Shown piece after piece: positions 1-7,633 of a DNA stretch of 53,810 bases (positions are counted from its first letter, which is position 1; every line of letters begins with the position of its first letter). The stretch spans positions 1-53,810 of the forward strand of contig CAJXSU010000008.1 in the NCBI GenBank assembly GCA_913061465.1, given 5' to 3'. The position numbers were made by a program, and so were the translations under genes. The notes beneath the pieces were generated by a model. That model did not search any database, had not been told where the DNA came from, and saw nothing but the letters and a program-made list of their open reading frames with translations. The stretch comes from an uncultured Flavobacterium sp. (GTDB lineage: Bacteria > Bacteroidota > Bacteroidia > Flavobacteriales > Flavobacteriaceae).

Positions 1-46
1 TACACTATCCTCTTCGTCGGCAGCGTCAGATGTGTATAAGAGACAG
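1..46 (+). other. Illumina Nextera adapter and index (sequencing artefact)
   Basis: Bases 14-46 match the Nextera read-1 adapter, ending in the Tn5 mosaic end AGATGTGTATAAGAGACAG at 28-46. Bases 6-13 (TATCCTCT) look like an 8-base i5 index, and bases 1-5 (TACAC) match the end of the P5 oligo. The order P5, index, read-1 adapter, insert is that of library construction. These bases are not genomic, and true sequence starts at about 47. From 47 to the promoter at 299 I see only AT-rich DNA and no convincing gene. Confidence 0.95.
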
Positions 47-298
47 GGTTTATATAGTATATATTAATTAAACAATTCTAGAATTACTAATTATTTAATC
101 TTAAAAAACAAAAAAATGACCACATTTGTCTTAAAAATCATTAAACTTTCACTTATTATTTTATCAGCTTTAATATTCTAGAATTCAATCGATATGAAGC
201 TAAAGTTTTTAGAGTTTTGCTACTTAGTATCAAAAACAACTTTTTAATACACCTTCTTATCAAAAAAATAATATGATTATAACACTATTATTTTTAGC

Positions 299-306
299 TA
301 TATTTG
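299..306 (+). promoter_or_regulatory. Bacteroidota-type -7 element
   Basis: TATATTTG matches the -7 consensus TAnnTTTG of the Bacteroidota primary sigma factor. It ends 19 bp before the start codon at 326, a fitting distance for a short leader. No clear -33 TTG is visible upstream. Confidence 0.5.
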
Positions 307-325
307 AAAAAAGAACTTATTTTAA

Positions 326-478
326 ATGAAAAGAAAAATTTTTAAACTATTAGCAAAGCTTAATAAAGCTATTCTTCCTTCTTTCACAAAAAAAAGATTG
401 GATCTTGCTAAAGCATCAAAAATTCAGTTAGTTATTGTTGGATGGAGAAGTTATGTAACTCTAAATTCTTTAGATTAA
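326..478 (+). CDS. Small conserved basic protein (50 aa)
   Basis: A 50-residue reading frame starts with MKRKIFKLLAKLNKAILPSF, is rich in Lys and Leu, and ends in a segment with GWRSYV and a final NSLD. From memory, near-identical short proteins occur across Flavobacteriia, often left as hypothetical or mislabelled; I know no function. A TATATTTG element lies 19 bp upstream and the next gene starts 11 bp after the stop, so the two are probably one transcript. There is no signal peptide. The fairly even basic/hydrophobic pattern suggests a cytoplasmic or ribosome- or membrane-associated peptide, but that is a guess. The call rests on promoter spacing, gene spacing and remembered conservation. 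Confidence 0.65.
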   Translation: MKRKIFKLLAKLNKAILPSFTKKRLDLAKASKIQLVIVGWRSYVTLNSLD

Positions 479-489
479 AATTTACAACT

Positions 490-720
490 ATGAAAACAGA
501 ATACTTAAAAATTTACACTAGTTCACTAATAATTATTAATAGCATAAGGAACCTATTAGAAGAAAACAACATTAGCTCCTTGGTTAAAAATCATCCAGAA
601 TCTGCAAGGTTAGCTGGTTTTGGTTCATCAATGGATTCTGTAGAATTATATATACTTACAAAAGATTTAGAGAAATCTCAACCTATTCTGAATGCTTTTA
701 AAAAAGAAATAAATTCATAA
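490..720 (+). CDS. DUF2007-type putative signal-transducing protein (76 aa)
   Basis: Starting at the ATG at 490, the protein begins MKTEYLKIYTSS and contains the pattern of the DUF2007 family: an N-terminal beta strand, a helix (INSIRNLLEENNI), a strand with a small loop (LAGFGSSMDSVELYI) and a final helix (DLEKSQPILNAF). Family members are small ferredoxin-fold proteins related to PII-like signal proteins, with no proven role. An in-frame ATG at 442 exists, but it would overlap the upstream small gene by 37 bp, and its extra 16 residues do not fit the family, so I prefer 490. It lies 11 bp after the upstream gene and 59 bp before the tRNA. Confidence 0.75.
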   Translation: MKTEYLKIYTSSLIIINSIRNLLEENNISSLVKNHPESARLAGFGSSMDSVELYILTKDLEKSQPILNAFKKEINS

Positions 721-760
721 AAAAAGACAGCCTAGGCTTTCAAAATCAGAAAAACACTAC

Positions 761-768
761 TATATTTG
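761..768 (+). promoter_or_regulatory. -7 promoter element of tRNA-Arg
   Basis: TATATTTG at 761-768 fits the Bacteroidota -7 consensus TAnnTTTG. The mature tRNA starts 12 bp further on, so transcription would begin just upstream of the tRNA 5' end. Confidence 0.65.
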
Positions 769-779
769 CACCCGAATTT

Positions 780-853
780 GGCCATGTGGCGCAACTGAAT
801 AGCGCACTTGATTACGGCTCAAGAGGTTACAGGTTTGAATCCTGTCATGGTCA
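780..853 (+). tRNA. tRNA-Arg (anticodon ACG)
   Basis: A full cloverleaf can be drawn. The acceptor stem is GGCCATG (780-786) with CATGGTC (846-852) and discriminator A853. The D stem is GCGC/GCGC. The anticodon stem is CTTGA/TCAAG with loop TTACGGC, giving anticodon ACG at 814-816. The T arm is ACAGG-TTTGAAT-CCTGT. One G-T wobble occurs in the acceptor stem. CCA is not encoded. The anticodon ACG (read as ICG after A34 deamination) decodes CGU/CGC/CGA arginine codons. Confidence 0.95.
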
Positions 854-877
854 CGAATAAATAGTACAATTAAAAAA

Positions 878-905
878 AACGCCAAGCTTGCTTGAGCGTT
901 TTTTT
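878..905 (+). terminator. Intrinsic terminator downstream of tRNA-Arg (copy A)
   Basis: The hairpin AACGCCAAG ... CTTGAGCGTT has one bulged A and a 4-nt loop, and is followed directly by a run of seven T. It is 24 bp after the tRNA and is repeated almost exactly at 987-1012. Confidence 0.8.
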
Positions 906-1050
906 GTTTGTGCTATTTTCAAAGCGGAGCTTTGTCAGGATCAGCGGAGCTACTCCTCAAAATAAATGAAAGACTTTTTTACGTATCGCCAAGCTTACTT
1001 GAGCGTTTTTTTGTTTGTACTATTTCCAAAGCGGAGCTTTATCAGGATCA
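880..1050 (+). repeat. 64-bp direct repeat pair (880-943 and 987-1050)
   Basis: Two 64-bp copies, 107 bp apart start to start, differ at about four positions, all G/A or T/C changes by my reading. Each holds the terminator hairpin, a spacer, the small palindrome AAAGCGGAGCTTT and the tail TCAGGATCA. Between the copies lies 43 bp with a further AGCGGAGCT. This looks like a duplicated tRNA trailer or a small dispersed intergenic repeat. Confidence 0.85.
987..1012 (+). terminator. Second terminator-like hairpin (copy B)
   Basis: Same hairpin as copy A (CGCCAAG-CTTA-CTTGAGCG) followed by seven T. No gene lies between the two copies, so it is probably a relic of duplication rather than a second functional stop. 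Confidence 0.6.
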
Positions 1051-1056
1051 TGAAAT

Positions 1057-1085
1057 AATCCTGTCATGGTCACGAATGAATAGTA
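1057..1085 (+). repeat. Second copy of the tRNA-Arg 3' end
   Basis: These 29 bp match 838-866 with one mismatch (A to G). The copy covers the 3' half of the T arm, the 3' acceptor strand, the discriminator and 13 bp of trailer. The two copies are 219 bp apart in direct orientation. A repeated tRNA 3' end is the usual footprint of tRNA-targeting integration, but no integrase or cargo lies between them, so it may be a scar of a lost element or a local duplication. Confidence 0.8.
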
Positions 1086-1165
1086 AAAATAGCAACTAGT
1101 AAAACCAGTACTTTCATTGCTATTTTTAAACTTACTGATTTTATTATTTCTTTAGCTATTTAAAT

Positions 1166-1537
1166 TTAAGACTTAGATGCCCCGTAAAATGAAAATGCGA
1201 CAACTAAAGCTCCAGAAATTAAAAAGTATAAAGGTGGACTAAAGTTATCGTTGGTTACCATTCTATATACCAAATCCAACAAGATTATAAAACCAGCTAA
1301 ACCCCATCCAGTTAGGCCTTTTTTAGCATCTTCCCCTTTTATTCCTCTAATCATAAAAGTCAAAATACCTAACCCTAAAAATGCAGTAGCTGTATTCATA
1401 TTTCCTCCAGCAGCAGCTTCTAAACTTATAGCATCAGCTCCGCTTTGCAAAGCAATTTGTTCAGCCATAAAATATAACATCAATCCAACAATTAGATTGT
1501 AAGTAGCGCAAATTGTAAAAATTGTTTTTGAATTCAT
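1166..1537 (-). CDS. Small four-helix integral membrane protein (123 aa)
   Basis: The protein has about four hydrophobic segments: near residues 5-28, 48-63, 76-92 and 100-120. They are joined by short polar loops, one of which is charged (GIKGEDAKKG). The N-terminus is not a cleavable signal peptide, so this is an inner membrane protein. I do not recognise a named family. Length and layout resemble many small DUF membrane proteins, but there is no catalytic or metal-binding motif to guide a role. It stands alone, with the duplicated tRNA trailer on one side and a divergent lipoprotein gene 162 bp away on the other. Confidence 0.7.
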   Translation of the reverse strand: MNSKTIFTICATYNLIVGLMLYFMAEQIALQSGADAISLEAAAGGNMNTATAFLGLGILTFMIRGIKGEDAKKGLTGWGLAGFIILLDLVYRMVTNDNFSPPLYFLISGALVVAFSFYGASKS

Positions 1538-1699
1538 AATTAATGATTTAAAATTAATAGTATTTAAATATAATAAAAAAAACTTATTAGTTGTTTTTAA
1601 TGATTAATTAATTTGTTAATAAAATAAAGATTATCTTTATGAAAATAATGTTTGATTTTAGTTAATCATTCCAACACATTATTAATAAATCTTCCAAAT

Positions 1700-2557
1700 A
1701 TGAAATCAAAAATTTATTTAATTCTTTTTAGTATAGTTTTATTTTCATGCTCATCTGAAAGTGATGAACAAATCGGTGATGATAATTTAGGAAATAATTT
1801 ATTAGTCTCAGAAGTTATCTCAACAGATTGGGAAAATCCAGATTATGTTTACACAGATCAATTTATTTATGATGAAAATAAGATAACTTCTATAACAAGT
1901 AATTATTCATATCAAAATAATAGTCCACAAAATTCTCAGGTTTATGAATTCACATATACTAATAATCTAATTTCGAGAGTTGATGAATATTATGGATCAA
2001 ATAATTCAGGTCAATATAACTTTTTATATGATGCTCAAGGAAGATTATCTGGTTGGAATTATTGTTATTATAATTCTAATAACAACTGTGATTCTGAGGA
2101 TAGAGCCTCCATTTCGTATGCATCAAATACTATGATCGAAAATTATATTAATGAGGAAGGCACTATTTATGAGGATGAAGGTACAATTGTCTTTCAATTA
2201 GATAATAATGAAAATATTACAAGTTTTGTTAGTACTTACCAAGATACCGATAATAATGGAGATTCAGTAACAGTGACATATAACGGCTCTATAACTTACG
2301 ACAATGCTAATGGCATTTATAAAAATATTGTTGGTATGACACCAAGAATATATACTTTAATTGTTGAGGGATTTATTGGTAATGGTTTAAATGTAAATAA
2401 TAATATCACTTCCTATTCTATAAATGCTGGGGATGAAACTGGAACTATTACATATGCCTATGACTACAATGAGGACAATTATCCAAGACAAATAACTATC
2501 ATTGATGATATCAATAGTCCTGATGAAAATTCAATAGTTAATATAAGCTACTATTAA
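1700..2557 (+). CDS. Secreted lipoprotein with YD/RHS-like strand repeats (285 aa)
   Basis: I start it at the ATG at 1700, because this gives a classic lipoprotein signal: MKSKIYLILFSIVLFSC, with Cys17 as the lipid attachment site. An in-frame ATG 16 codons upstream would bury the signal. The mature part is Asn/Tyr/Ser rich and carries repeated beta-strand motifs such as ITSITSNYSY, YEFTYTNNLISRVDEYY and FLYDAQGRLSGW. They resemble the YD (RHS) repeat and DUF4595-like proteins common in Bacteroidota. It is probably a surface or periplasmic beta-rich lipoprotein; the ligand is unknown. It is monocistronic and followed by 385 bp without a gene. Confidence 0.8.
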   Translation: MKSKIYLILFSIVLFSCSSESDEQIGDDNLGNNLLVSEVISTDWENPDYVYTDQFIYDENKITSITSNYSYQNNSPQNSQVYEFTYTNNLISRVDEYYGSNNSGQYNFLYDAQGRLSGWNYCYYNSNNNCDSEDRASISYASNTMIENYINEEGTIYEDEGTIVFQLDNNENITSFVSTYQDTDNNGDSVTVTYNGSITYDNANGIYKNIVGMTPRIYTLIVEGFIGNGLNVNNNITSYSINAGDETGTITYAYDYNEDNYPRQITIIDDINSPDENSIVNISYY

Positions 2558-2942
2558 TTTTTAGAGAAATTCTTATATCAATTGAAAAGGAAATTACACA
2601 TTGATTCTTGAAAAATCGTGTATTGATTTTCTTGTTACATCAAATGTATTTTAGATTTGTTTTTCTAAATAGCCTTATAACCTGAACTCACAAAAAAAAT
2701 CTTCAGACCTATCTTTTAGTCTTTATCTACCGAGTAGATTTTCTGCGCTTTTATTTAGTGTATAGCAAAAAAATGGTTATAAAATTAAATGTTTCATATG
2801 AGTATTACCATCTAAAAACACACAACTATTATTTTGATTACAATTGAAGAAAAATAGATAAAGGGAAAAAACTATTTGTAATTTAATTTATAAATTTTAA
2901 AAAATCACAAGATGTTAATTTAAAATAAAACAGATGAAATTA
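2558..2942. other. AT-rich intergenic gap
   Basis: I see no gene in these 385 bp on either strand. A short hairpin ATCTAC-CGA-GTAGAT at 2725-2739 is followed by TTTCT. It might stop transcription of the lipoprotein gene, but it is 170 bp from the stop codon and its stem is weak. Confidence 0.5.
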
Positions 2943-3215
2943 CTATCCTAAATATCTTCTTAGGGCTACTCTGTGTTCTGGGTTACTCTTGTCATAATTA
3001 GTAACAAGAAGTTCTAAAATTTCAGGTGGATTACTTCCTATATCTGATTTTTTGGAGTATTTAGACACATATAAATTAAAAATAGCTTCCTCTTTTTCAA
3101 AAATCAAGAAGTGTTCTGAATTTAATTCTGTAAAGGATATTTCATTTCCATTGAAAGCGTTTGATTGATCTTTTATAAAGGGAGAAAAATCAAAGTATCT
3201 AAATATATTTTCCAT
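2943..3215 (-). CDS. Hypothetical protein following clpS (90 aa)
   Basis: This is a 90-residue soluble protein of mixed charge, beginning MENIFRYFDFSPFI and ending ALRRYLG. It has no signal peptide, membrane segment or motif that I recognise. It starts one base after the clpS stop codon, so it is translated from the same message as clpS-prmA-tpiA. That tight linkage is the main support for it being real. A role in adaptor-mediated proteolysis would be pure guilt by association. Confidence 0.65.
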   Translation of the reverse strand: MENIFRYFDFSPFIKDQSNAFNGNEISFTELNSEHFLIFEKEEAIFNLYVSKYSKKSDIGSNPPEILELLVTNYDKSNPEHRVALRRYLG

Positions 3216-3216
3216 A

Positions 3217-3492
3217 TTATACTAATTCTGCAGAAAGTCCAAGGCTTAATAATTTAGAGCAACGAGGTTCTAACTCTTTGAGCTCTCCGGTTTTTACGGT
3301 GCATTTTCCTTTAAAATGAATCAACCAAGTACATTGTTCTGCTTGCTCTTTTGTGTGTTCGCAGACACTAATTAAAGAATTTATTACAAAATCAAAAGTG
3401 TTTACTTCATCGTTGTGCAATACGATATGATGCTGATTTACTTCCTTTTCCAGAACAGCTATTTCTTCTTTAATTTTTTCTTTAGTACTCAT
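3217..3492 (-). CDS. clpS: ATP-dependent Clp protease adaptor ClpS
   Basis: ClpS delivers N-degron substrates to the ClpAP/ClpCP unfoldase in the cytoplasm. The 91-aa length is typical. The core motif HHIVLHNDEVNTFDFVINSL (residues 21-40) matches the family signature V-x-L-x-N-D-x-x-N-T-x-x-F-V, including the Asn-Asp and Thr residues lining the N-end-residue pocket. The C-terminal LLSLGLSAELV matches the family's closing strand. It lies 25 bp downstream of prmA and 1 bp upstream of a hypothetical gene. A prmA-clpS neighbourhood is common in Bacteroidota. Confidence 0.93.
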   Translation of the reverse strand: MSTKEKIKEEIAVLEKEVNQHHIVLHNDEVNTFDFVINSLISVCEHTKEQAEQCTWLIHFKGKCTVKTGELKELEPRCSKLLSLGLSAELV

Positions 3493-3517
3493 ATCTCAAA
3501 TTTACAAAAAAACCTGT

Positions 3518-4351
3518 CTATTTCAAGTATTTTAATGCTACCCAACTATTTCTTTGAATCATTTTATCAAAAACTAACCCATGCTTAACAACTTCACTCT
3601 CTATAATAACCATGTCATCTTTATAAAATCCACTGAGTAGTAATGTACCTTCTTGATTTAAACTATCTGTATATATTTTCATATCAGAGAGTAAAATGTT
3701 CCTATTGATATTGGCGATAATGACATCATATTTTTTTCCTTTCAATAAAGAAGAATCGCCCTCTAAGACAGTGATGTGCTTGCAGGCGTTCCTTTGAACA
3801 TTCTCTATTGAGTTTTGATAACACCAGTTATCAATATCGATTGCGTCAGTGGGTTGAGCTCCTTTCATTTCGGCAAAAATTGCTAAAATCCCTGTACCAC
3901 ACCCCATGTCTAACACTTTTTTATTTTCTAAATCTAGCGCTAATAAATGTTGAATCATCATGTGAGTTGTTTCATGATGGCCAGTTCCAAAACTCATTTT
4001 GGGCTCTATCACTATATCAAACTTCAAAGAAGGATTTTCATGAAACGGAGCACGAACACTAACTTGCCCGTCTACTTGAATTGGTTTAAAGTTTTTCTCC
4101 CATTCTTTATTCCAATTCGTTTGAATAACTTCATGATGAGAGTATTTAATTTTAAATTCATTTGAATCTAAAATATATAAATCATCTAAAATTTTAGAGT
4201 TCCATTCTTGTTTTTGAATATAAGCAGTTACTCCATTATCATTTTCAACAAAACTTTCAAAACCCACATGACCAAGCTCAGCTATTAATATTTCAGTACC
4301 TAAATTTCTAGGTGTCACAGAGAATTCATAAGCTATATAAATAGAGTCCAT
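3518..4351 (-). CDS. prmA: Ribosomal protein L11 methyltransferase
   Basis: This SAM-dependent enzyme trimethylates ribosomal protein L11. The 277-aa protein has the PrmA layout: an N-terminal L11-recognition domain (about 1-90), then a class I methyltransferase fold. Motif I is VLDMGCGTGILAIF at 146-159. Upstream of it sits MSFGTGHHETTH, the family's typical GTG-H-TT substrate loop. A NIN motif (ANINRNILL) corresponds to the family's catalytic-region N-x-N. The gene is co-directional with tpiA (16-bp gap) and clpS (25-bp gap), so an operon is likely. Confidence 0.93.
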   Translation of the reverse strand: MDSIYIAYEFSVTPRNLGTEILIAELGHVGFESFVENDNGVTAYIQKQEWNSKILDDLYILDSNEFKIKYSHHEVIQTNWNKEWEKNFKPIQVDGQVSVRAPFHENPSLKFDIVIEPKMSFGTGHHETTHMMIQHLLALDLENKKVLDMGCGTGILAIFAEMKGAQPTDAIDIDNWCYQNSIENVQRNACKHITVLEGDSSLLKGKKYDVIIANINRNILLSDMKIYTDSLNQEGTLLLSGFYKDDMVIIESEVVKHGLVFDKMIQRNSWVALKYLK

Positions 4352-4367
4352 TACAATAAAAAAAGTA

Positions 4368-5123
4368 TTAAAAAGCAGTGATAATCCCTGTAAAGTCTGA
4401 TGCCTTCAAAGAAGCGCCTCCAATTAATCCACCATCTACATCTTTTTTAGAGAAAATTTCTTTGGCATTCGTTGGTTTCACACTTCCTCCATATAAAATG
4501 GAAATATTTTCCGCAACAGATGTGCCATAGGTGCTTACCAATAAACTTCTAATAAAAGCATGCATTTCTTGAGCTTGTTCTGGGCTTGCAGTTTCTCCTG
4601 TTCCAATGGCCCAGACTGGCTCATATGCCAATACAATATGCTCCCATGAGTTGGCACTTAAAGAAAGAACAGTATTTTTTAATTGACGTTCTACAACTTT
4701 AAAATGATTCTCTGACTTACGATCTTCTAATAATTCACCAAAACAAAAAATTATTTCCAAATTATTATCAAGAGCAGATGCTACTTTCTCGGTTAAGATT
4801 TGATCATCTTCACCAAAATATGTTCTTCTTTCTGAATGACCTAAAATTACAGACTTTACTCCCACATCATTTAGCATAGCTGCAGAAATCTCTCCGGTAA
4901 AAGCTCCATTTTTAGCTTGATGCATATTCTGAGCTGAAACTTCAATTACAGAATCTTTGGTTAATGCTACCGCAGAAGTTAAATTAATAGATGTAGGTGA
5001 AATTAGAACTCTACAATTAATTGAAACCTCCTCTAGAGCTTTTTTTAAATCGTTAATTAAAGCGGTTGTTTGTGTTGCATCATTATTCATTTTCCAATTT
5101 CCCGCTACGATATTATTTCTCAT
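4368..5123 (-). CDS. tpiA: Triosephosphate isomerase
   Basis: The enzyme interconverts dihydroxyacetone phosphate and glyceraldehyde 3-phosphate in glycolysis. The 251-aa chain is full length for this TIM barrel. Visible catalytic residues are Lys11 in AGNWKMN, His96 in GHSERR and Glu168 in AYEPVWAIGTG. The flexible lid follows directly (WAIGTGETAS), and ILYGGSV forms the phosphate-binding loop. It sits 27 bp downstream of a thioredoxin-like lipoprotein gene and 16 bp upstream of prmA, on one strand. Confidence 0.97.
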   Translation of the reverse strand: MRNNIVAGNWKMNNDATQTTALINDLKKALEEVSINCRVLISPTSINLTSAVALTKDSVIEVSAQNMHQAKNGAFTGEISAAMLNDVGVKSVILGHSERRTYFGEDDQILTEKVASALDNNLEIIFCFGELLEDRKSENHFKVVERQLKNTVLSLSANSWEHIVLAYEPVWAIGTGETASPEQAQEMHAFIRSLLVSTYGTSVAENISILYGGSVKPTNAKEIFSKKDVDGGLIGGASLKASDFTGIITAF

Positions 5124-5150
5124 ATTTTTATAAATTTAAAAGCGGCTAAA

Positions 5151-5633
5151 TTACTCAATTTTAAGGGCTTTAAGAATGTTTTTATCTGTAATTTTTGTTG
5201 CCTTAAATACTATAATTTCTCCAAATTCATCAACCACTACATATCTAGGAATCCACCAAAGGCCTAAAAACTTCCCAAATGCTCCTTTTTTACCTTCAGC
5301 CATAAAATAATGATCTCCTTTTATCTTCAAACGATCTATGGCTTTTATCCAACGTTCTTTGCTTTTATCTAGTGAAAGAAAAACAAAATGAACTTTAGGG
5401 TTTTCTTGTTGTAATTGTTTTAGTTCTGATAAAGTAACTATACAATCTCTACACCAGGAAGCCCATATATCTATTAAGATTTTATTTCCTTGGTGTTTTA
5501 ATAAGATATTTTGAAATGTTACGTCTTGTTTTGATATACTAACAAATTTTTCATTTAAAGCTTCTTGTGAAAAACGACTAGGGCTTTGACAACCTATGAT
5601 AAGAAATAAGAATAATAAACGTAGTTGTTTCAT
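5151..5633 (-). CDS. TlpA-like thioredoxin-fold lipoprotein (160 aa)
   Basis: A short signal with lipobox LIIGC places the lipidated Cys at residue 15, so the protein is anchored in the periplasm. The domain from about 40 to 155 is a thioredoxin fold with active site WCRDC (Cys61/Cys64) and the family's cis-proline region near WWIPRYVVVDEFG. TlpA/ResA-type proteins reduce disulfides of secreted or cytochrome proteins. The CRDC pair is unusual compared with CxPC, because Pro is replaced by Asp, which should change the redox potential. The gene lies between the permease (5-bp gap) and tpiA. Confidence 0.88.
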   Translation of the reverse strand: MKQLRLLFLFLIIGCQSPSRFSQEALNEKFVSISKQDVTFQNILLKHQGNKILIDIWASWCRDCIVTLSELKQLQQENPKVHFVFLSLDKSKERWIKAIDRLKIKGDHYFMAEGKKGAFGKFLGLWWIPRYVVVDEFGEIIVFKATKITDKNILKALKIE

Positions 5634-5638
5634 TTTAT

Positions 5639-6715
5639 TTATTTAAGTCTAATTCTTGGATCTAACCAACTATACATAACATCCACCAATATATTAATGA
5701 TGATAAACAAAGTGGCAATTACCAAAACACTTCCCATAATTACGGGTAAATCTAGTGTATTTAAAGCATTAACAATTTCTTTTCCTAACCCATTCCAGTT
5801 AAAAATATATTCAACAAATACAGCTCCAGCCAGCATAGAAGCAAACCAGCCTGAAACTGCAGTTATTACTGGGTTTAATGCATTTTTTAACGCATGATTT
5901 TTTATTACTTGATATTTTGTTAACCCTTTTGCTCTGGCGGTTCTTATATAATCTTGCCCTAAAACTTCTAATAATGAATTTCTCATTAATTGAATGATCA
6001 CAGCTAATGGTCTAATTCCTAAAACCAGAGCTGGAAGTATCAAGTTTTTCCATTGTATAATTATTGTTTCACCAAAATCATCAACAACATATAAACTCCC
6101 AGTCATTTCTAAACTCGTATAATTATGAAGAAGAAAACCGAATATCCAAGCAAATAAAATCGCAGAAAAAAATGAGGGAACACTCATACCAAATGTGCTA
6201 ATTACAGCAATTACTCTATCAAACCAAGTGTCTTTATGAATAGCAGATAAAATACCAAAAAAGATTCCAAAAACAATTGCTATAGAAATTGCAAATAGTG
6301 CTAAAATAGCAGTATTTGGAAGAGTTTCAGATATAATCTCTGACACCTTTTTCCCATTTTTCTGAAATGATTCTCTTAAATAAGGGTATTTTAAAACCAG
6401 AGTAGATTCACCTATAATAAAAAGTGTCTTATATGAATACTTCCCTTTATTTAAAGAAGTGTAATCTTCAGTTTTATTTGAATGAATTGATATTGGAGAT
6501 ACATCATTTAAATAATAAAGATATTGAGTGGTTAAAGATTGGTCAAAGCCATATTTTTTTCTAATATTTTGAAGTTGATCAGAATCTTCCCGCTGATCTA
6601 GCATCATTCTTGCTGGATCCCCAGGCAAAACATTAAATAATAAGAAAATGACAGTAACAACTCCCAAAAGTGTTAAAACCCCATAAAGAAACTTATTAAT
6701 TATAAATTGTATCAT
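5639..6715 (-). CDS. DppB/OppB-type ABC transporter permease
   Basis: This is an inner membrane permease of the peptide/nickel class. The N-terminal helix and its motif are typical (FLLFNVLPGDPARMMLDQR, about 23-42). The C-terminal half holds the EAA-like loop that contacts the ATPase (DYIRTARAKGLTKYQVIKNHALKNALNPV) and ends YSWLDPRIRLK. At 358 aa it is somewhat longer than usual DppB (about 310-340) because of a polar insert around residues 60-125. No partner permease, ATPase or binding protein is adjacent, so the rest of the transporter must be encoded elsewhere. It is 5 bp upstream of the TlpA gene and divergent from pyrF. Confidence 0.9.
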   Translation of the reverse strand: MIQFIINKFLYGVLTLLGVVTVIFLLFNVLPGDPARMMLDQREDSDQLQNIRKKYGFDQSLTTQYLYYLNDVSPISIHSNKTEDYTSLNKGKYSYKTLFIIGESTLVLKYPYLRESFQKNGKKVSEIISETLPNTAILALFAISIAIVFGIFFGILSAIHKDTWFDRVIAVISTFGMSVPSFFSAILFAWIFGFLLHNYTSLEMTGSLYVVDDFGETIIIQWKNLILPALVLGIRPLAVIIQLMRNSLLEVLGQDYIRTARAKGLTKYQVIKNHALKNALNPVITAVSGWFASMLAGAVFVEYIFNWNGLGKEIVNALNTLDLPVIMGSVLVIATLFIIINILVDVMYSWLDPRIRLK

Positions 6716-6761
6716 ATAGAATGACTCTTAAACAAAGATAACAGAAAGTCTCAAAAATATG

Positions 6762-6769
6762 TACCTTTG
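6762..6769 (+). promoter_or_regulatory. -7 promoter element of pyrF
   Basis: TACCTTTG fits TAnnTTTG and ends 20 bp before the pyrF start codon. The -33 element is not evident. Confidence 0.55.
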
Positions 6770-6789
6770 TATAACTTTTAAAAAGACAG

Positions 6790-7602
6790 ATGACGACATC
6801 AGAGATTCTAACTCAGATTCAAAAAAAGAAATCATTTCTATGCATTGGTTTAGATGTAGATCTAAATAAAATTCCATCTTTTCTTTTAGAAAAAGATGAC
6901 CCTATTTTTGAATTTAATAAAGCTATAATTGATGCTACTCATCATTTATGTGTCGCCTACAAACCCAATACCGCTTTCTATGAAGCCTATGGAATTAAGG
7001 GTTGGATCTCTCTAGAAAAAACAATCAAATATATTAATGATAAACATCCTGAAATTTTTACAATAGCAGATGCAAAGCGAGGAGATATTGGAAATACGTC
7101 TAGTATGTATGCCAAAGCATTTTTTGAAGATTTATTATTTGACAGTATAACTGTTGCTCCCTACATGGGAAAAGATTCAGTAGAGCCATTTTTAGCCTTT
7201 AAAAACAAACACACTATTCTACTAGCACTTACTTCTAATGCTGGGGCTTTTGATTTTCAAACCAAAGAAATTAATGGAAGGGAAGTTTACAAACAAGTTT
7301 TAGAAACTTCTAAAAGTTGGAAAAATGCTGAAAATTTAATGTATGTAGTTGGTGCTACTAAAGCATCCTTTTTAGCAGAAATTAGAAAAATTATTCCTGA
7401 TGCATTTTTATTAGTTCCTGGTGTAGGTGCACAAGGAGGAAACTTGCAAGATGTGTGTAAATACGGAATGAATAATCAAGTTGGGTTATTAATCAATTCT
7501 TCTCGTGGAATACTTTATGCTTCAAAAGATGCAGATTTCGCTAAAGCTGCCTCTGAAAAAGCGGCTGAATTACAAGCTGAAATGGCTGAAATTTTAAATT
7601 AA
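6790..7602 (+). CDS. pyrF: Orotidine 5'-phosphate decarboxylase (type 2)
   Basis: The enzyme catalyses the last step of de novo UMP synthesis, decarboxylating OMP. The length (270 aa) and the motif [18 protein letters not shown] place it in the longer type 2 subfamily. Lys96 in DAKRGD is the catalytic lysine, flanked by Asp94 and Asp99. [15 protein letters not shown] near the N-terminus and [10 protein letters not shown] near the C-terminus supply the phosphate-binding ends of the TIM barrel. The gene is monocistronic with its own promoter, and converges on the GH16 gene with only 31 bp between. Confidence 0.95.
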   Translation: MTTSEILTQIQKKKSFLCIGLDVDLNKIPSFLLEKDDPIFEFNKAIIDATHHLCVAYKPNTAFYEAYGIKGWISLEKTIKYINDKHPEIFTIADAKRGDIGNTSSMYAKAFFEDLLFDSITVAPYMGKDSVEPFLAFKNKHTILLALTSNAGAFDFQTKEINGREVYKQVLETSKSWKNAENLMYVVGATKASFLAEIRKIIPDAFLLVPGVGAQGGNLQDVCKYGMNNQVGLLINSSRGILYASKDADFAKAASEKAAELQAEMAEILN

Positions 7603-7633
7603 TTCAACTTTGTAACTGATATTTTTACCCAAA

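Noticed and set aside
28..46. Tn5 transposon inverted end as a natural mobile element
   Set aside because: It is part of a complete Nextera adapter with index, hence a library artefact.
115..180. A 21-codon hydrophobic frame starting at an ATG in the first 200 bases
   Set aside because: Too short, low complexity, no promoter element and close to the adapter-contaminated edge.
908..1099. A 63-aa open frame across the duplicated tRNA trailer
   Set aside because: It is made of the repeated terminator and tRNA-end DNA and has no promoter or protein-like character.
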